From: Ascochyta rabiei
Taxonomy: Eukaryota > Ascomycota > Dothideomycetes > Pleosporales > Didymellaceae
Length of the DNA stretch: 64,000 bases
NCBI RefSeq assembly: GCF_004011695.2
Contig: NC_082421.1
Location: forward strand, 682,001-746,000
Reading direction: 5' to 3'
Below, piece after piece: positions 11,496-24,437 of this stretch; the stretch's first letter is position 1; the number at the start of each line of letters is the position of its first letter. The translations under genes and the position numbers were made by a program. The notes beneath the pieces are model-generated. The model was not told where the DNA came from. It ran no database searches and saw nothing but the letters and a program-made list of their open reading frames with translations.

Positions 11496-12731
11496 ATGGC
11501 CGAGCAAGACGAGGTTGCGAGCAAGGTCTTGCGGCGAGCCCACGTCTCAAAGGTCGCTCCTCCAGTGCCCCCCCCCCCTCCCCCCCGGCTCGTCTGCTGA
11601 CATGGCTCGCTGTAGATGACCCGGACGCTGCAGAACAGACTGGCTCTGGCCAACGTCAAGATCAAGAACGGGTGGGAGAGCCTCAGCATCGACGCCATCG
11701 AGCCCGTCATCGACGTCGAGCTCAAGCGCAAGCGCCCTGGCTCCAGCAACGAGGCCATGTCCGATGTCTCGAGTCTCTCGGACCGCTTCTACAAGCCAGG
11801 CGTGCTCGACTCGTCGCCCCTCGCCGCCCCCGTTTTCTCCGACCATGTTCGACGGTCGGGCACTCGCTCCGTCAGCAGTGGCAGCCAGCACAAGCGCCCT
11901 CGCTACGACAAACCGCCCACCCGATACCCAGCATCGAGCAACCACACCCGCAACAAGGTCGTCCGATCCGCCACTTCGGCCTCGTCGTCGTGGAAGAACA
12001 GCTTCCGCCTGCCAGAGTCCTCGCCTGTGTACCACCGCAGGCATGCTCGCTTTGGGCGGACACATGTCCCTAGTCTCTCCTTTGTCTCCGAGACCTCCAC
12101 CGTCGCGGACGACCCTCCATCTCCTCTTCTGTCCGAAGAAGACGACGAAGACCTGCCCATCACCTCGTTCCAATTCAACAGATCCTACTTTCGATCCTCG
12201 CCGATCCGTGCTCGAGCGCCACGCACACCGCCGCCAGACCTTGCCCGCTCGGCTCGTCTGCGCCAAAGAGGTTTCACTGCCGCAGGCGCCGCCCGTCAAG
12301 GGAAAAACGGCGAAGAAGAGGCGGACCTCCTGATGTACCTGGCCACATCACCGACACCAATCCGCGTTGGCGACGCAAAGCATCTGATGCAAGCCCCTTC
12401 CACCCCGCCCTCGAGAACAACGCCCCTCCCATCGTCCATGATGTCGACGCCCGGAGGCAGCGGGCAGGCATGTGGCGGCTTTGGCATGGCTACGACACCC
12501 AACAACCTCAATTTCGCTGAGTTCTTGAACATGACACCAAGCCCAGCGCAAGCGCAGTTTGGCTCGTCGTGGAACCGTACACCAGCCACAGGCAAGACGC
12601 CCGCCGCAGTGCGTGAAGCCAGACGCCGAATCAACTTTGAGAACCTCGTGCCCCCCACTGGCGACGGCCCGCGGATCACCACCAAGGTCGAAGGCCTAGG
12701 CATGGAGCTCGGCGGCGAATTGGTTTCTTGA
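11496..12731 (+). CDS. Whi5/Nrm1-like G1/S transcription repressor
   Basis: Two exons, 11496-11552 and 11616-12731, with a 63-bp intron; 390 aa. Just after the intron comes MTRTLQNRLALANVKIKNGW, the GTB motif (LQxRLxxAxxKxxxGW pattern) that lets yeast Whi5 and Nrm1 bind SBF/MBF. The rest is low-complexity and Ser/Pro-rich with many SP/TP sites (candidate CDK targets), a basic patch (VELKRKRPG), an acidic patch (SEEDDEDLP) and short family-like segments (ADLLMYLATSPTPI, NLNFAEFLNMTPSPAQ). Predicted role: nuclear co-repressor of MBF/SBF target genes, inactivated by CDK. Whether it acts more like Whi5 or Nrm1 cannot be told from sequence. Confidence 0.82.
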
Positions 12732-14718
12732 AGAACCACATCTGCGCCTGCATCCACCTAACGAACCCCTCACGCCCAGAGGAGCGAACAACGACCCTGT
12801 AACGACCCTGGATACCTTGTATTCTTCCAGCCTATGTTGTTGGTCCTATACGCCAAATATGGCATTTCACTTCTCTGCCTCTTCTGTTTGCGACCTTATT
12901 TGTTTAGCACGGCGTTTATGGGGGGCACTCCAGAGGTGCCCTACCTCCTCTTTGAGCCTCTTTCTGAGCACGCAAGCTTTGGCTTGTCACTCGATCTGAG
13001 ATGCTCTGCCGTTCTGCTTGTGCTGGACAGCCCTCTGGTAGATTACCCTTTTGGCGATGTGCGTTACACAGCAAGTGCTCTGTACCACGCGTCCACGGCA
13101 TCCCACCAGGCAGCACGATTGACCCTGGCCGTGGTTTTCTTTGTTCTTCCAGCATGATGGATCCTTGGTGAAGGCCCTGCAGGACATCCAAGGTGATTGT
13201 GTCACCTCGAACGGTGCATATAGATATATCCAATAATAGCATCTCTACACCGAATACCCGTCTACCCACAGATAGCATGCTTGTCTGATGCTGCAAAGTT
13301 GACTCTGTCATGATCGCAAGACCTCGCTTACATCCAGCAGGTGCAGATGTGTCTGCATACGAGCACGCCAGCGAATCGCTGCTACACCAGTCAGGATCGC
13401 CTAGCCATATTCGGCGACTCCTTAACAAGGAGCATCTGCAAACTAGAACCAAGACACGGCGAATTGTGCAGAACTCGAGAGCCTCTGTTTATTGCGAAGT
13501 GGACTATTGGCAAAAAAAAAAAAGAAAAAAATTGCCAAAAATTCGACATGTCGAAGCCCCGGTGGTGCTTTTTTTTTATGTCACTGCATGCACAGTGCAC
13601 ACCGGAAGTTCCACCCTTGCTCCCAACTCGGCCCGGCCGCAGCACCCACCCACTTTAACTTTTTTCCCGCAGCGAGAAGTCACTTTTACAGAACAAAGAA
13701 CAGATCACTCCCCCCCCCTCCCCTTGCGAACCTGCACTGCACTGCACTGCACTGCCGCGGAGCACGCACACACGCATGCATCATGGCGCGAGTCTAGTCC
13801 ACACGACAGCCATGCCCACGACGAAAACAACCGAATAAGCAAACCTACTTGTTCCCCCCTCCCCTCTTCACCATGGCGACGCGCCCGGACGCGTTTCGAC
13901 GTGCGAGTTTGGCGTCGGGCTGTGGTTTGGTTCGGCTGTGCGGTTGGCTGCACAGCAGCGGGGGGTTCTTGCGCTAGGCTGGCTTGGACACTCTGTGTAC
14001 GTGTGTGGTGTATCATACTGATTACGTGATGTATTGAAACACAGACAGTCGACCTGGGGATAACCGGGTGGGGGCGTTGGGATCTGAGATGTGTGATCTG
14101 CAGGGGGGGGGGGGGATGGTGCTAGTTCGAGTGTGTTTTTCCATCCCCATCGGGCTCTTTTGGAGTGCATCGACGCCTGCCTTTCTTGCTTGCTGTTCTC
14201 CCTCCCTGCAATGACATAAATCACCGCCGGTGAAGACGCGAACACCTAGCCCCGCCTGCCTTGGTGCTGATTGCAGCTGCGTGTGCTCGCCACCTGTCCA
14301 CGCAAGCCGCGAGTCCGCTTGCTCCGGAAGCCTGCTGGGATCTTGATCCGGCAGTCCGCGCAACCTGGAACGGCGACTGCGAGTACAGAAGGAGCGATGC
14401 ACATGACAGCGATGCAGGTACGGCCTGTCAAACGCCAGCGTGTATGCAGTGGTGTCAGGGTACATGGGGCCGATGCGCCTATCCGTCTGCAGGGTGGTTG
14501 TTGAGGAACGTGGGGCTGTTTTCGTTCCGTCACGGGTATGCAGCGTTGTAGGCAGTTGGCAAGGACACCCATCAAGGCGTTGAGACTTGGGATTCTTATC
14601 ACGGACCATGAATCGAGCCTGGAGAGATTGTATTATACAGAACCCCTTGTAACAGCAAGGTCGAATGGAACAATATCGACTTTTTCCCGTCTTAACAGAT
14701 CCAACCCTCTTCAGCCCA
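12732..14718. other. Long intergenic region between convergent genes
   Basis: About 2 kb with no supported gene. It contains A- and T-runs (13513-13575), a pentamer repeat (TGCAC, about 13733-13753) and a poly-G run (14102-14114). Open frames on both strands overlap and look like chance. It is unusually long for a 3'-3' interval in this window, so a non-coding transcript or an unrecognised short gene is possible. Confidence 0.5.
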
Positions 14719-17569
14719 CTAAAACCCCTCCTGCGGCCATTGCAGGTCTGTGGCTAGGAATTGCGGAAAAGCAAAGGGCGGTATCATCATGTTGCCGGTT
14801 CCTGTTTCTGCACCGCCGAAAAGCTGTTCGATCTCGTTCTGGAAAGGAGTCAGTAACGGTGACCATGCCCCGATAGTTCAACGTGAGCTGCAAACTTACC
14901 CAGTCCACCTCGTTGAGAGCGGCCATTGGACTAGCACCTGCGGAACTGTTTGAAGCGCCATGAGCGACCGCTGTACTCGGACCGATGAGGCTGGCAGGGT
15001 CGCTCGATTGCGACACCGCATGAGGCGAAGGCATGAGTGTGCTGGAAGGTGCCAATGGCGGATAGGGTGTCGTGTACACGTCCGGATTCGTCAAGGGTGG
15101 TTGGAAAGGAGAAGTGGATGCCGGCAGTGAGATATCAAAGGTGCCCCAGTCAGCGTTAGGCATAGCTCCTGGAAAATGAATGGCGCCTGAGCCTGAGCTT
15201 TGGCTTTGCGTCTGTGGAAGTCTCGGTGGCTGTATTGGTGGTGACGTTCGTATGCCCTGAGGGCTTGCAGTTCCGAGTGAGGTCTGGCCACTAGCACCTG
15301 CTGTAGACTGCAGTTCCTCTGCTTTCTGCTGTCGAGACTGGTAGCCAGGGGCATGTGTCTGAGACCCGGCTTGCGGCATGTCGTTTGGTGCTCTCCATCT
15401 TTTCATGCTTGCGTATACTTGCGTCTTAGTCACGAGATCCTCTAGGACCGCTCTGGTCTTCACAGTGGGTGACAGGCTAGGCGACAATTCGAAGACAAAG
15501 TCCAGGACACGCCATGCTCGCTGCTCCATGGCTGAGGTGGGGGGTTGCGCATACAACTCGCTGAGGATCAGAACTGCGGTGTGATACTGGTGAAGGGCCC
15601 CGACATACCACGACCAAGTGGAAAGCGCCGGTTCTTGTTCGATGGTCTGGGAGTGTTCAAGGATCATGATGGCTGCACTGAGAATGATTTGACGCAGGCT
15701 CTCGGGCATCTTGTGTCTGTCCGAGCTCAGGTATCTCTGGAGGATATGAACATACAGTCTGTCGGACAAGATACCGTACATCTGCGACGCCAGCGCATGG
15801 AGAGGAGTCGTCTTGTTCAGCATAGGCAAGTACGTCTTTTCCATGGAAGCCCTAAACGACTGGATACGTGCAAGGAGAGAGTTGATGGTGACTCTCTTCT
15901 CGCCTTCCTTTCTCTTTCGTTCCAGTTTCGGGCGCTCGACCCAAAGAAAGCGATGCATTTCGTAGCATTCGAACCGCATGCGTGTTATTGTCATGTCGGT
16001 GAAATGGCTCCGGTCTTTTTCAACGTCCACACTTTTGTCCCCGTGCTCTGCTCGATCGAGATCTACATCATCGATGTTAAGAGGGAGATGGGTATCGAAA
16101 TCGTCCGGTCGTATTTGCGGTCTTGGCCCAGTCGCTTCGCAAGTGCGCAGGTCGAGGAAACAGATTTGATGCCATATGAGGCGCCGAACCTGGCACTCGA
16201 CGGGCGATGTACTGTAGGTTGAAGGATCCTTGTGCAGACCCATGCATTCGGCTAGGCGGATACAGGTACCTGTCAGAGCGGAGTGGGCACGAGATACTTC
16301 GGCTCGACAGAGAGGAATCTGTTCAAATATTGTCAGTGTAGTTCGTACATATGCTTTCGAGCTAGGTCGTCCATGGTGACGTGCGATGCCGCAACAGGGG
16401 TCTAAAGGCGTGAGCGCTCACCAGGTACATGACAAAAGCTTGTACGGTCTCAAGCTTCGTGGCACGAAGTAGATTGGCTCTCGACAATGCTGCTTCCGTA
16501 GCCTCTCTGAAACTGTCCACCAACCCCTGCTTGTCAACGCCGAAATCTGTCGAGACTTTGAGATTGCTCATAGAGACAACAGAGCTAAGTAAAGCTGCGA
16601 AAACGACAGCTTGGAACGATTTGCGCGGCTCGATGCCTGTCGCTATGTCTTTCCAGAACTTTTCGTAGTGTCGCTCAAATGATGGACGGTGGACTGCTCT
16701 CGCAATGACGTGCACAGCCTGCCAGTAGTGCGCCATGAGCTTGTCAACTAATTCTCTGGTGGGTAGATAGTTCATCAGGGTTCTCCGTTCCGCCCCTGGA
16801 GTGAAGAAAAAGCTTGAAGAAGGTGCAACGTAGTCTATGGATGGCATCATCCAATCTACGGCGTCAGACGAGGATAAGTCTGAACCTCGAGGTCCGCTCT
16901 GAGGAAGCTCTCGCAGCTTGTACGAAAGCTGGAGACGGAAGGGTCAGTAATGCTCATCCAAGGATGTACACGACTCACTTCATCAGAGAACTTTGGTCGC
17001 ACCAGACCGCCAATCCTCTCCGTGATCCTCACTTTACCCATCGCTATGCCGAGATCTACAATATCATCGTCGCCCTCTTCGCACTCGTAGTATACGGAAT
17101 CTTCCCTACTATATTGTGACGTTTTCAGATGTTCCGTGCCTTCCTCTTCTTCACCTTCGCTATAGGTCTCTACCGGACTTAAAGTGGAACTAAGCTTGTT
17201 GAGCGAAGCGGACGAGTCTGTCTGAACTCGATTGCGCTGAGCTACATCTTCTTCAAGACTCATCTCGAGAATACCCATCTTTTCCTTGACCTCGGCCAGC
17301 CTGGCCTGTGCTGCGGCATCGAAGCCTGGAGCGATGAAGTGACATTGGCGAGAGGCTTTGACGCAGTTGGTACACGGTTGTCCTCTGTCACACTTGAGTT
17401 TTCGGCGCCGACACTCCAGGCAGGAGCTGATGATGCGATTGCGGCGACGCACGCGAGGCGGCTGCGCGTTCTGTGCCTCTCTCTCAGTTACGGTGACAAG
17501 TGTATGTGAGGAAGAGCTCGGTACCTGGCCGTTGGACTTCGTCCGCGTTAGGCTTGACGTATCGGCCAT
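14719..17569 (-). CDS. Zn2Cys6 fungal-specific transcription factor
   Basis: Four exons: 16979-17569, 16422-16928, 14900-16318 and 14719-14838; introns of 50, 103 and 61 bp, all phase 0; 878 aa. The DNA-binding Zn(II)2Cys6 cluster lies near the N-terminus (CLECRRRKLKCDRGQPCTNC then C, spacing CX2CX6CX5CX2CX6C), followed by a short coiled linker (LAEVKEKMGILEMSLEEDV). The middle has a fungal-specific transcription factor domain (SFFFTPG, YWQAVHVIARAVHRPSFERHYE, then RLAECMGLHKDPS and RLIWHQICFLDLRTC). The tail is Ser/Pro/Gln-rich and ends in an acidic-aromatic segment (NEIEQLFGG, LQWPQEGF). The last exon is missed unless the 61-bp intron at 14839-14899 is removed. Target genes cannot be predicted. 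Confidence 0.9.
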
Positions 17570-18841
17570 GACCCAATGTGCATCACGTTGCAGTGCAGGC
17601 TGGGGGTGGGTCAAGCTACGGCCACCCTTACGGACGTATGCTTTGGCGCGTGAGCAGAGCCCTGCGCGCTGGTCAGTCGTGCGCAACGTAAGCATACATA
17701 CTAAAATCAAGCCTACGTTCCGATTTCGAGGCTTCCACCCCAGGTCTCTTTCACATCCAAGCGCTCAGTTGGGTTACCGGTAGCTGCTCCTACTGACCGC
17801 GCCCGAGCAGATGCTGAAATTCCACGTGTATGCCAGCTCACTGTCTGTTATTGTCGATAGGTCGGCACCTTGTCTCCAGAAGGTCGTTTGCCTGTTTCAA
17901 CAGCCGCTGTTGGCCGTGATCAAGCTCGTGTGGTCTGACCCCGCCTTCGTTGCCAGCAGCAATGCCAACAGTGATAAAAGACGGCCGCTCAAGCGGCAGC
18001 TGAGTTGAAGGTCGTTTGGGGCTCTCTAGCGCTGCAGTTAGAACTTAGCAGCGTGTCGAATTGCCGGGCTTAGAGATCGCCACTTCACAGCCAAAGCTAA
18101 GCAACAAGGGGTGTCTCGACTGCGAACTAACGCAGTTTTGGTTGCTTTGATTGTTCGCCGCACCGGTAGGATTGATACTCAGAACGTCAGGTTGCAAATG
18201 TAACGAATGGTCACGGCAAGCACCAATGAGGTACACCATTCAAGCAGAGGGGTAACATGACACGTTTAGTATGTGCTTTGCATGAAGGCCGTGTCCTGCC
18301 AGCAGATCTAGTGCTCTGCTGGATGTCAAGCCATCAGTTTCGTAAGTTAGTGTTGCGTGAGAGATGCTGGTGACGCGCATCAAGACTGACACCAAAGACA
18401 GAGCAATTTTCTCATCTCAGCAAAGAATCGTGTTGTCATTGTTTCGTTTTGGACTTCTGATCTTGGATATGGATCTCGGCCGATTGCGAACACCTCTAGG
18501 CTGTGCAGCCGTTGGAACCATTCAAGGTCGAAACAGCAGAGCAATTCAGGATCTATGAGTCCTATAGGTTGGAGGAAGCGAGGTCTGTGAGAGACACGAA
18601 CAGAGTGTGAAGTGGCCTAGGATCAAAGGGCGAGACGCGTCGAGCTAGAAGCGCGATCGCGACGGCCCACTTGAGTGTTGCCGCCTCTGGACAACCCGCA
18701 CAGACTTCCACGTAAACAGTGTTCTGCCCGCGTCTTTGCTTGCTCTATCCCCAAACACTCGACTTCACAACGCATCTGTTAGCCGCCAGCCGTTCAACTA
18801 TCTCACAGACTTAGTATACATTGCAGCCCACACCCGCCAAT
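17570..18841. other. Divergent promoter region (Zn2Cys6 factor / ASF1)
   Basis: About 1.27 kb between two divergent start codons, with no supported gene. It contains an ACGCGT hexamer at 18635-18640, 201 bp upstream of the ASF1 ATG. Confidence 0.55.
18635..18640. promoter_or_regulatory. MCB-type hexamer ACGCGT upstream of ASF1
   Basis: ACGCGT is the known core of the MBF (Mbp1-Swi6) binding site that drives G1/S genes; histone chaperone genes are plausible targets. Motif match only; one hexamer in 1.27 kb is not rare by chance. Confidence 0.35.
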
Positions 18842-19896
18842 ATGTCTGTCGTCTCGCTTCTCGGGGTCGAGGTCAAGAACAACCCCGCACAGTTCGACGC
18901 GCCGTACGAGTTTGAGATCACGTTCGAATGCCTTGAACAACTGCAGAAAGGTGCGTGCAAACGACTCCACAACACAAGCATGAGCTTACCTGAACGGCAG
19001 ATCTCGAATGGAAGCTGACTTACGTCGGCTCTGCCACCTCGTACGTGCTACCTTTGTTACACTGCTGAATTGCGCAGTAGCTGACCTGAACTCAGTAACG
19101 AATACGACCAAGAACTCGATTCTGTCCTCGTTGGCCCGTTGCCTGTGGGCGTGAACAAGTTCGTCTTCCGCGCCGACCCTCCGGATCTATCGCGCATTCC
19201 CAACAGTGAGATCATCGGCGTCACAGTCATTCTGCTTAGCTGCAGTTATGAAGACCGCGAGTTCGTTCGCGTAGGATACTACGTCAATAACGAGTATGTG
19301 GATGAGGCACTGGCCCTGGAGCCTCCAGCAAAGCCTGTCATCGAGAAGGTACAAAGGCAGATCCTGGCTGAGAAGCCGCGTGTGACGCGCTTCGCCATCA
19401 AGTGGTACGTGGTTCTGTCGAGACCAATCTGCTCGCCTCCAAAGCGCTGGCCGCTTCCTTGCCGAGCAACGATGTCAATAACGCATAATCTGACTGTTGT
19501 AGGGATTCCGAGGAGTCTGCTCCACCAGAGTTCCCCCCCGAGCAGCCTGAGGCCGACCTGAACGCCGATGGCGACCAATACGGACTCGAGGAGGAAGAGG
19601 AAGAGGAAGAGGAAGAGGCCGAGGGTGCTGTTGTGGAGGGAGACGACGAGGCCATGGCTGGTGGTGAAGAAACTGCAGGCCCTGCAGTCGAGGAAGAAGG
19701 TGAGGACTCGGACGCTGGCAGCGAGGACATCGATATCGAAGACTCTGAAGGCGATGAGGAGGAGGAGGAGGAAGTCGGTGACGACGATATGGAGATGGAC
19801 GACGGTGAGCCAAGCACGTCCAACGGGGACAAACAAGCTCAACAACAGCCCGGGAGTGTACAGCAGCAGCATGGCGCAGATGTAATGGTTCACTAG
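18842..19896 (+). CDS. ASF1: Histone chaperone Asf1
   Basis: Binds the H3-H4 dimer and hands it to CAF-1 and HIRA during replication-coupled and replication-independent nucleosome assembly. Exons 18842-18950, 19001-19040, 19096-19404 and 19503-19896; introns of 50, 55 and 98 bp; 283 aa. The first 155 or so residues are the conserved immunoglobulin-like core ([75 protein letters not shown]). The tail is very acidic (runs of Glu/Asp), as in fungal Asf1 proteins. The tail-coding DNA contains an imperfect GGAAGA-type repeat near 19585-19620, so its length may vary between strains. Confidence 0.97.
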
Positions 19897-21140
19897 GTGC
19901 GGACGGCGGGTTGCAGTCAGATGATTTGCTAGACATCCCTAGGGTTGGATTTGGGTCGGTTTCTGTGTTCACGAGCGCGCATTTTACAGATGAATGAGAT
20001 GAAGTTTACTGTCCATGGACGAGCTGTTCCTTGACCGTTCTTCCCCTGGGAAAGCGGTGGCAGTATGCATCTCCCCAACCAAATCCTGTTCCCCCCCAGA
20101 CGGTCCCAATGTGGTGCAGAGAGGGCGGCACTCAACCAGCACTGTTGTCTTCCTCGGAGGCACAAACGCTCGGGCAGTGCTACCGGAAATGCAGCGAAAT
20201 CGCCAGGTCACACTTTGTCCTGAGTGGGAATGAAGATTCATGTCTGCCGCTGCCTGATCAGGAATCCTGAGCCCAAAGTAGCGACGCAAGCCAAAGCTGG
20301 ACTCCACGACATGCAGGCTACAGTAGTCCCACATGACGAGTACCGGTACGCCTCAGGTCAACAGCATGCTTCATGTCTGATAGGTCAACATTCTGCGACT
20401 GATTCAGAACAAGCCGGATCCGGTGGCTTGGGGCGGACGTTGGTCCACAGCTTCGATGGCGCAGCACTTGTGACCGACGCGCGCCAACGGGAAGCTCAAA
20501 CAAATATAGAAAACGTGAGCTCTACTATGTAAGCACGCGCCGACCAGCATCTTCTGGTCGCTTTCGCTGTTCGTTTGCATATATATGACTTGCGTGTGCC
20601 GATCTCAGAACGTTAGCTGGGCATCGACGTCAACAGTCTCCACTTCTCCAGACTAGACATGCTAGCAACTTGAACCTGCGATCATTCCAGCCTCGGTTTC
20701 AGTGGGAAACGGCCTTTGCCAGTGTTTCGACTTTCGAGGCTCTCCCTGTGGCTGCGGTTTCTTGCACCGCCCCACAATCAGACGTGTGCCGCCCTCTTTT
20801 CCTGCTCACGGAATCTACGCCCTCTCTGGAGACTGTCATCTCGCAGCCCACACGGCCGGACATAGGCGTACCTCTTTACGGAATACGGCACATCACGAAG
20901 CGGTCCAGAAGCGTGGCGTGGTCACTGCGAGACGTTCAGGGCCAGGTACCCCGCCGCTAGGTGAGTACGGTCATTTCCTGCTCCGCGCGTCATGAGGTCT
21001 CATCAACCTCCATGATCGCCCTGCAAGAGCGTCGTCAGCTTGAAAGGAGACTGCAGCTAAGACTTCTCTTCTTGGACGCGGGCTAACACCTGCTCTCCTA
21101 AGACCCCGTGCTCGCCAACCGAAAGCAGCGACACAGCGAC
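19897..21140. other. Intergenic, no gene seen
   Basis: About 1.24 kb between ASF1 and the SKT5 gene. No convincing coding frame; it presumably holds the ASF1 3' UTR and the SKT5 promoter and leader. Confidence 0.55.
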
Positions 21141-23886
21141 ATGAGCTACCACCACCAACCCGGCCAGCCTCAGCTAGGGGCGACGTTCGTCCCCGGTGGG
21201 TTCGATGACTACTACATGCCGGCTCCTTCGCCTGAAGTCATTTCGCCAGCGCCGCAACGGTTCGTCTGACCCCTACAAGCTGCGCCGTGAGATTGCGCGT
21301 GCTGACGTAGTCCTCCCGGCTTAGGATAATGCCCGAGGTGCCTGAGAACATGCAGGACAACATTGCTTACCTGGAACTCGAGGCCAACGGCCCGCGCAGC
21401 CCAAACACAATGATGTCGCCTGCCCAGGACTTCAATCAATCGCACGGAGGCTTCCCGCCACGGCACTCGAGCTTCCACGACGGGTCTGCGCCAGGCAACG
21501 GAGAGCAATGGCCGGCGCGACATGCAAGCATCTCTTCCGCCTTTCGAGGGCCTCCCAACGTGCAGCCCCACAACGACTTCCGGCAACCATCCCACGACTA
21601 CAATCAGTTCGCGCACACCGGCGACGCGCCCAACTTCTCGCCGTTCCCCAAGCTTCCGAACCGCCCGCCAAACGTGCCGCCGTCCGACGATGAGAAAGAG
21701 GCAGTGCTCGAGAATGCGCGACTGCCTGTACTCAACTCGAACGACCCTGAGATGCAGCTGGCATGGGCGCAAGACGCGTTGGCATACGTGGATGCCGCAC
21801 AGCTGCATGAGTTGCGGATTTCCGAGACGCAAGGAGCCCGGCCATCGACGCCGCAGATCGAGCATCAGCTGCGTGCAGACGCAATGAACGTAGTTCAGTT
21901 CTTGGCAGATCAACACCACCCGAAGGCTGCGTTCATGCGAGGCATGTGGCTTGAATTCGGCAAGTTTGGTATGCGAGCAGATAAGAAGGAGGCTTTCAGG
22001 TGCTATTCTCGCGCGGCTGGGAAGGGTTATGCGCGAGCCGAGTACCGCATGGGCATGCAGTTCGAGCAATCGAACGATCCTATCCGGGCTCTCCAGCACT
22101 ACCAGGCCGGTGCAGAGCAAGGCGACTCCGCCTCCAACTACCGCTTGGGCATGATGACCCTGCTAGGCCAACATGGACAGCAACAAGATTATGCCAGGGG
22201 TATTCAGCTAATCCGAACAGCCGCGGCCTCTGCGGATGAGAATGCGCCGCAGGGCGCATACGTCCTGGGCATGCTGCAGTCGCGAGAACTGCCTCAAATC
22301 CAGGTTCCTGATGTGTTTTTGCCATATGATGAGAAAGCCGCTAGACAGAACATTGAGAAGGCAGCGTATCTTGGTTTTGCCAAAGCCCAGCTGAAGATGG
22401 GCTCTGCGTACGAGCTTTGCAGCTTGGGCTGCGAATTCAACCCTACCTTGTCGTTGCACTACAACGCACTGGCTTCACGCCAAGGTGAGCCAGAAGCAGA
22501 TATGGCCATAAGCAAGTGGTTTCTTTGCGGGCACGAGGGCGAGTTCTCGAAGAACGAGGAGTTGGCGTACGTCTACGCGCAACGCGCTGCAGCCACTGGG
22601 CTTGCGACCGCCGAGTTTGCCATGGGCTACTTCAACGAGATTGGCATGCATGTGCCCGTTGACCTACAGAAAGCTATGGAGTGGTATGAGAAGGCCGAGC
22701 TCAATGGCAACAAGGACGCAGTAGCGCGGATAGAGAGCCTGTCCACATCGCGGACACTTTCGAAGAAGGATCACGAAAATGTTGCGATCAATAGGATCAA
22801 GTCCCAACACGGTTCCATGCGCGGAAAGCGACCAGCAAGGCTGCAGAAGCCCGCTGCTCCTGCTCTACCATCGATCAACGACAACAGCCCGTCAGACTAC
22901 TCCCGAAGCGATACCACGACTCCTTACCCAGTGTCCGACCAACCCCCAATCTTCAACGCACAAGCCAACCCAGCCCCATACGAACGCCCTTCGACCGCTG
23001 CGCCTTACCCCATGGACAACGGCCCGCCACGGGTTGGCTCAGCACGCCCGATGGCAGCTGGATTTGCACCTGAGGTCCGAGCCTCCGGCGCTCGTCCGAC
23101 ATCATCGGGCGCCTTCAACATCAACCCCAACATATACCCCTCTAGCGATGGCTACGGACGTGGCCGACCTCCACTTGGACCAGAATCACATACGAGCCCT
23201 CTTCCTCTCCGTCCTCATTCAAGCGTGAACGAGATTAACTCCGGCGGCCGCGGTATGCGTCCTCTTCCAGGTGGAGGTCGCGGTGGTCTACCGCTTGGCG
23301 GACCTGGAAGCTACAGACAACCCGGCGGTCCAAGCGCACAGCGTCCAGAGATCAATCGCCCTCAGACTGCCCAGCCGGCTGATGTTGGCTACAGTGCTCC
23401 AGATGGGCGACACAAGCTCCAGAAACCAGGGCAAGGGATGAAGAAGGCGCCCACACTTGCTGACATTGGCTATGTCGCTCCACTCGAGCTACGACAGCAT
23501 ACCCGACCTTCTACAGTACAGCCGGGCCAAGAAAGCAGGACAAACTCTATGCGTACAGACAGGCCGTCGACTGTCACACCAGGACAGAGTTCACGTCCGT
23601 CATCAAGGCCAGGCTCTGCGGGTCGACCTTCTGGTCAAGATTCTATGCCTAAGCCTCAGCGAGCACCTACGCAACAGCAAAGGCCACCTCCGCAAGCTGC
23701 GCCTGCGTCTGCACCTGCACAGGTCAACAAACCTCAAGCTGCAGCACCCGCTGCACCACCGGGCAAAGGCCCGAAGACGTTTGACGAAATGGGCATTGGG
23801 CAGGCGCCCCAGAATAAGGATTGTGTAAGTTGTGTATATGAGTTCCGTGTGATTCATTAACTGACATGTTGTAGGTGGTCATGTGA
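21141..23886 (+). CDS. Chitin synthase activator Skt5/Chs4, prenylated
   Basis: Sel1-repeat protein that activates and localises a chitin synthase at the plasma membrane and septum. Three exons: 21141-21259, 21325-23824 and a 12-nt terminal exon 23875-23886; introns of 65 and 50 bp; 876 aa. A Pro-rich N-terminus is followed by a block of Sel1-like repeats (about residues 190-480: AAFMRGMWLEFGKFGM, AEYRMGMQFEQSNDP, SNYRLGMMTLLG, AQLKMGSAYELCS, AEFAMGYFNEIGM). A long Pro/Gln/Arg-rich disordered tail follows. Removing the last intron gives the ending NKDCVVM, a CAAX box with Met in the last position, as expected for farnesylated Skt5/Chs4 proteins. Reading through that intron instead gives a false longer C-terminus. 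Confidence 0.92.
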
Positions 23887-24437
23887 ACCAAGGCACAGCG
23901 CTTTTTGGTTTCACTTTGCATAGCGGTTCGATTTTCGTGGAATACTTTGCATATCCTCTATCTAGGCAGTAAATGAGCCCCGTACCACCTTTGTTAGATT
24001 ATATACCCAGAAGGCCTTGAGTTGAGAGACAAAACTTAGACCACAGCTGCTTCGATAGAAAACAAAGCAGTGAGAAAGACAGCGTTTTCCGATTCATCCC
24101 AGTGTACATTTCGAACGATTCGCGCGATCACGTGAAAGCGCGCCAGAGTGCAAATGTTTGATGATGTCTCAACGTGGTCAACAACAACATGCGTATCACA
24201 CGTGGAAGCCGGAGGGATTTGGACATGTTCAATCTACGAGGCTGGTCCTCTGGAATGGAAGGCATGCGACATTACAACGTAAAACAGTCGCACTCTTTGC
24301 AGTCCTGATCTGCTCTCGCCGTTAGCGTGATTGGTCGGTGGGGCGCCGTCAACGCGTCCGCTTTGCTGCACCTCCCCAACTCTACTCCAACTGCAACACT
24401 CCGTCTACGTCAGCGCTCAGCACTCGCGCCCCGCAAC
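23887..24437. other. Intergenic; SMC6 promoter
   Basis: About 550 bp between SKT5 and SMC6 on the same strand. No coding frame is supported. It holds an ACGCGT hexamer 80 bp upstream of the SMC6 ATG. Confidence 0.55.
24352..24357. promoter_or_regulatory. MCB-type hexamer ACGCGT upstream of SMC6
   Basis: Perfect ACGCGT 80 bp before the SMC6 start codon. Core of the MBF site; SMC genes are often G1/S-regulated in fungi. Motif match only. Confidence 0.4.

Noticed and set aside
13310..14029. Plus-strand frame of 239 codons
   Set aside because: Runs through A-, T- and TGCAC-repeat tracts and encodes low-complexity His/Thr/Ala strings; no family features.
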